Below, in pieces: positions 5,532 through 7,559 of a DNA stretch of 7,559 nt; the first letter of the stretch is position 1; every line of letters begins with the position of its first letter. The translations under genes and the position numbers were made by a program. The stretch is from contig CAJTPR010000013.1 in NCBI GenBank assembly GCA_910578275.1, forward strand, positions 1-7,559, in the 5' to 3' direction. The DNA comes from an uncultured Bacteroidales bacterium. GTDB taxonomy: Bacteria; Bacteroidota; Bacteroidia; Bacteroidales; P3. The notes below the pieces were generated by a model. That model did no database searches and was not told where the DNA came from. It worked only from the letters and a program-made list of their open reading frames with translations.

Positions 5532-7358
5532 TTGAAGACAAAAGATTCCGACAATCTTCCCAAGATCGATCCCGACGCCCTGCCGTTGGAATCGTGGCTT
5601 CCTGTTTCCAAGAAGGAAATGGAGAAACGCGGTTGGGAGCAGGCCGATATAATCCTGGTGAGCGGAGACGCCTACGTGGACCATCCTTCGTTCGGCATCG
5701 CCGTCATCGGCCGCATATTGGAACAGGCGGGCTACAAGGTGGCCGTCCTGCCGCAGCCCAATTGGCGCGACGACTTGCGCGACTTCAGGAAACTGGGCAA
5801 ACCCCGGCTTTTTTTCGGTGTTTCGGCGGGTAGCATGGATTCGATGGTGAACCATTATACCGCCCGCAAGCGGCTAAGGAGCGACGATGCCTATACTCCC
5901 GGCGGGAAAGCCGGGTTCAGGCCCGATTACCCTACCATCGTATATACGAAGATCCTCAAACAGATATATCCCGACGTGCCGGTGGTGGCGGGCGGCATAG
6001 AGGCCTCCATGCGGCGTATCACGCACTACGATTACTGGCAAGACAGGCTGCGCCCCTCGTTCTTGGTGGAAAGCGGCGCCGACTTGCTGGTTTACGGCAT
6101 GGGCGAACAGCCGGTGGTGGAGATAGCCCGCCAATTGGAACGGGATGCCGATGTGGCGCATTGCCGCCATATCCCGCAGGTTTCCTACCTGACCGGCGAT
6201 CCTTTGCCCCCCAGTCCCGTCCCGGAAGCCGACATCTGCCTGGCCTCCCATGAAGAATGCCTGAAAGACAAGCGTTGCCAGGCCAGGAATTTCGCCTTGG
6301 TGGAAACGGCTTCCAACCGCATGCGCTGCGGTCGTATCGTCCAAAAGACGGCTTGGGGCCGGGTCGTGGTCAACCCGCCGTTTCCGTCCGATCCCGAGGG
6401 ACATGAGATAGACCGGAGCTTCGACCTTCCTTATACGCGTTTGCCGCACCCCCGCTACAAGAACAGAGGGGAAATACCGGCGTTCACGATGATCCGCAAT
6501 TCGGTGAACCTGCATCGGGGCTGTTTCGGCGGCTGCGCGTTCTGCACGATTTCGGCGCATCAGGGGAAGCAGGTGCGCAGCCGCAGCGAAAAATCCGTTC
6601 TCAAAGAGATAAGGCAACTGGCCCGGATGCCGTATTTCAAGGGCAATCTGAGCGATTTGGGCGGGCCGAGCGCGAACATGTACGGCATGAAGGGAAAAGA
6701 CGCGTCAAAATGCGCCAAATGCGCCAGACCCTCCTGTCTCTATCCTTCCATCTGTCCCAATCTGGATCACGATCATCGACGGCTGCTGGAACTTTACAAG
6801 AAAGTAGCCGCCTTGCCGGGCATCAGGCACGTCTTCATCGGCAGCGGCATACGCTACGACATGCTGGTACCCTATCTCAAGACGGGCGGCAAGGAGCAGG
6901 CTTCGACCAACCACGCCCGGGAATACGCCCGATGGGTCATAGAAAAAGGCGTTTCGGGTCGTTTGAAAGTGGCGCCCGAACATACGCAGGCTTCCGTCTT
7001 GGAAAGGATGCGCAAGATGCCGTTCTCGCAGTTCGAGGAATTCAAACGGTTTTTCGACGAGCATTGCCGTCGCTGCGGGCTCGACCAGCAGTTGGTTCCT
7101 TATTTCATATCGGCGCATCCGGGTTGCACGCAACAGGACATGCAGGCCTTGCAGGAAAAGACCCGTCATCTCGGATACAAGCTGGAGCAGGTGCAGCTCT
7201 TCACGCCCACGCCGATGACGTTGGCCACCGAAACCTATTACACGGGCCTGGATCCCTACACGCTCAAACCCGTTTTTTCGGAACACGATCCCCTCCGGCG
7301 CGACAAGCAGACCGACTGCTTCTTCTGGTACAAGAAGAAAGCGGGATACCGGAGATGA
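5532..7358 (+). CDS. ygiQ: YgiQ family (UPF0313) radical SAM protein
   Basis: The 608-residue product (from the chosen start) matches YgiQ of E. coli along its length. It has GDAYVDHPSFG (45-55), FFGVSAGSMDSM, GGIEASMRR..HYDYW near 150-165, and the radical SAM cluster C331-x3-C335-x2-C338 (RGCFGGCAFC). A second cysteine group follows (C394, C397, C402, C408, ending SICPNLDHDH), then IGSGIRYD, LKVAPEHT (about 478-485) and PYFISAHPGC. It should bind a [4Fe-4S] cluster and S-adenosylmethionine; the reaction is unknown. The C-terminus (FFWYKK) is complete. No ATG precedes the conserved region: in-frame starts are TTG at 5517, 5532 and 5586. The first lies inside the terminator T run, so I prefer 5532 (MKTKDSDNLP); 5586 (MESWLPVS) is also possible. 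No promoter was found between rpmA and this gene, so it may depend on readthrough. Confidence 0.93.
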   Translation: MKTKDSDNLPKIDPDALPLESWLPVSKKEMEKRGWEQADIILVSGDAYVDHPSFGIAVIGRILEQAGYKVAVLPQPNWRDDLRDFRKLGKPRLFFGVSAGSMDSMVNHYTARKRLRSDDAYTPGGKAGFRPDYPTIVYTKILKQIYPDVPVVAGGIEASMRRITHYDYWQDRLRPSFLVESGADLLVYGMGEQPVVEIARQLERDADVAHCRHIPQVSYLTGDPLPPSPVPEADICLASHEECLKDKRCQARNFALVETASNRMRCGRIVQKTAWGRVVVNPPFPSDPEGHEIDRSFDLPYTRLPHPRYKNRGEIPAFTMIRNSVNLHRGCFGGCAFCTISAHQGKQVRSRSEKSVLKEIRQLARMPYFKGNLSDLGGPSANMYGMKGKDASKCAKCARPSCLYPSICPNLDHDHRRLLELYKKVAALPGIRHVFIGSGIRYDMLVPYLKTGGKEQASTNHAREYARWVIEKGVSGRLKVAPEHTQASVLERMRKMPFSQFEEFKRFFDEHCRRCGLDQQLVPYFISAHPGCTQQDMQALQEKTRHLGYKLEQVQLFTPTPMTLATETYYTGLDPYTLKPVFSEHDPLRRDKQTDCFFWYKKKAGYRR

Positions 7359-7378
7359 AAGCGAATCTCGCTTTTCAA
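7356..7378 (+). terminator. Weak candidate terminator overlapping the ygiQ stop codon
   Basis: AAAGCG (7358-7363) pairs with CGCTTT (7369-7374) around a 5-nt loop, and the pairing can be extended to TGA/TCA with one bulged T. The T run is only four long and the stem is weak, so this may be only a partial stop of transcription or chance. Confidence 0.35.
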
Positions 7379-7398
7379 TGGACGTACTTCGTATAACC

Positions 7399-7559
7399 TT
7401 GGATAATTCGTAATACCACCCGGAACGAACCCGACGGCGGCCCTTCGACAAGGAAAGGACGCGGCGACGATCGGCCTGCCCTTCTTGCGCCCTTCCCCGA
7501 AGCCCCCGACGCAAAACCAACGACGCACGGTAACCTGCCGGACAGGTATCAACCGCACG
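7399..7559 (-). repeat. Right copy of the GC-rich dispersed repeat
   Basis: Read on the minus strand from the window edge inward, this aligns with 1-172. The end sequences correspond closely (GCGGTTGATRCCTGTCCGG), as do the inner limits (ATCCAA in both). The TGCGTCG-N7-TGCGTCG direct repeat is kept exactly (minus strand of 7507-7527), as is the hairpin, here ACCTG-TCCGG-CAGGT. Nearly all differences from the left copy outside the purine-rich patch are transitions. It begins 40 nt after the ygiQ stop codon and runs to the window end, so its outer limit is unseen. Minus-strand open frames through it continue antisense into ygiQ and are not credible genes. Confidence 0.8.

Noticed and set aside
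6705..7520. 271-codon minus-strand frame spanning the right repeat and the 3' half of ygiQ
   Set aside because: It is antisense to conserved ygiQ sequence, and its N-terminus is repeat-derived.
1..7559. Composite transposon or genomic island bounded by the inverted repeats
   Set aside because: No transposase, integrase or target-site duplication is visible. The content is core genes in ordinary operons, and the two repeats are too diverged for a recent insertion.

Overview
The window looks like a piece of Bacteroidota (probably Bacteroidales) chromosome. Three start regions carry the Bacteroidota-type -7 box (TAnnTTTG or close to it) and no strong Shine-Dalgarno sequence is needed to explain the starts. 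The first gene encodes a lipoprotein resembling the Bacteroides Cbp1 collagen-binding adhesin family. The protein sequences of the housekeeping genes also fit this group. Genus cannot be decided from the sequence.

Layout: positions 1-172 and 7399-7559 are two diverged copies (about 85% identical by hand alignment) of one GC-rich repeat in inverted orientation, each running to the window edge. Next to the left copy is about 340 nt of gene-free AT-rich DNA. It leads to a promoter and the coiled-coil lipoprotein gene (603-1613, +), which ends at a strong terminator. A 177-nt spacer separates this from a mirror-image terminator serving the opposite strand. The minus-strand operon, read right to left, is rpiB (4630-4187), a LutB-type LUD/iron-sulfur protein (4168-2813) and deoC (2800-2012). 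Intergenic gaps of 18 and 12 nt indicate one transcript. A divergent promoter region (4631-4840) holds a regular cluster of three TATCAACA octamers, then rplU-rpmA (L21, L27) on the plus strand. A strong terminator follows, and directly against it begins ygiQ (UPF0313 radical SAM protein), which has no ATG start.

Functional picture: rpiB and deoC are both pentose-phosphate enzymes. RpiB interconverts ribose-5-P and ribulose-5-P; DeoC splits deoxyribose-5-P to acetaldehyde and glyceraldehyde-3-P. The LutB-like redox protein lies between them, without the lutA and lutC partners it normally has in L-lactate oxidation. That is the most unusual gene arrangement here. rplU-rpmA is an ordinary ribosomal protein pair.

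Most of the window is ordinary core genome. The points most worth a second look are the terminal repeat family, the TATCAACA cluster, the lutB-without-lutA/C operon, and the ygiQ start pressed against a terminator. I see no convincing new defence, mobile or RNA system, no CRISPR array, and no tRNA or rRNA gene.
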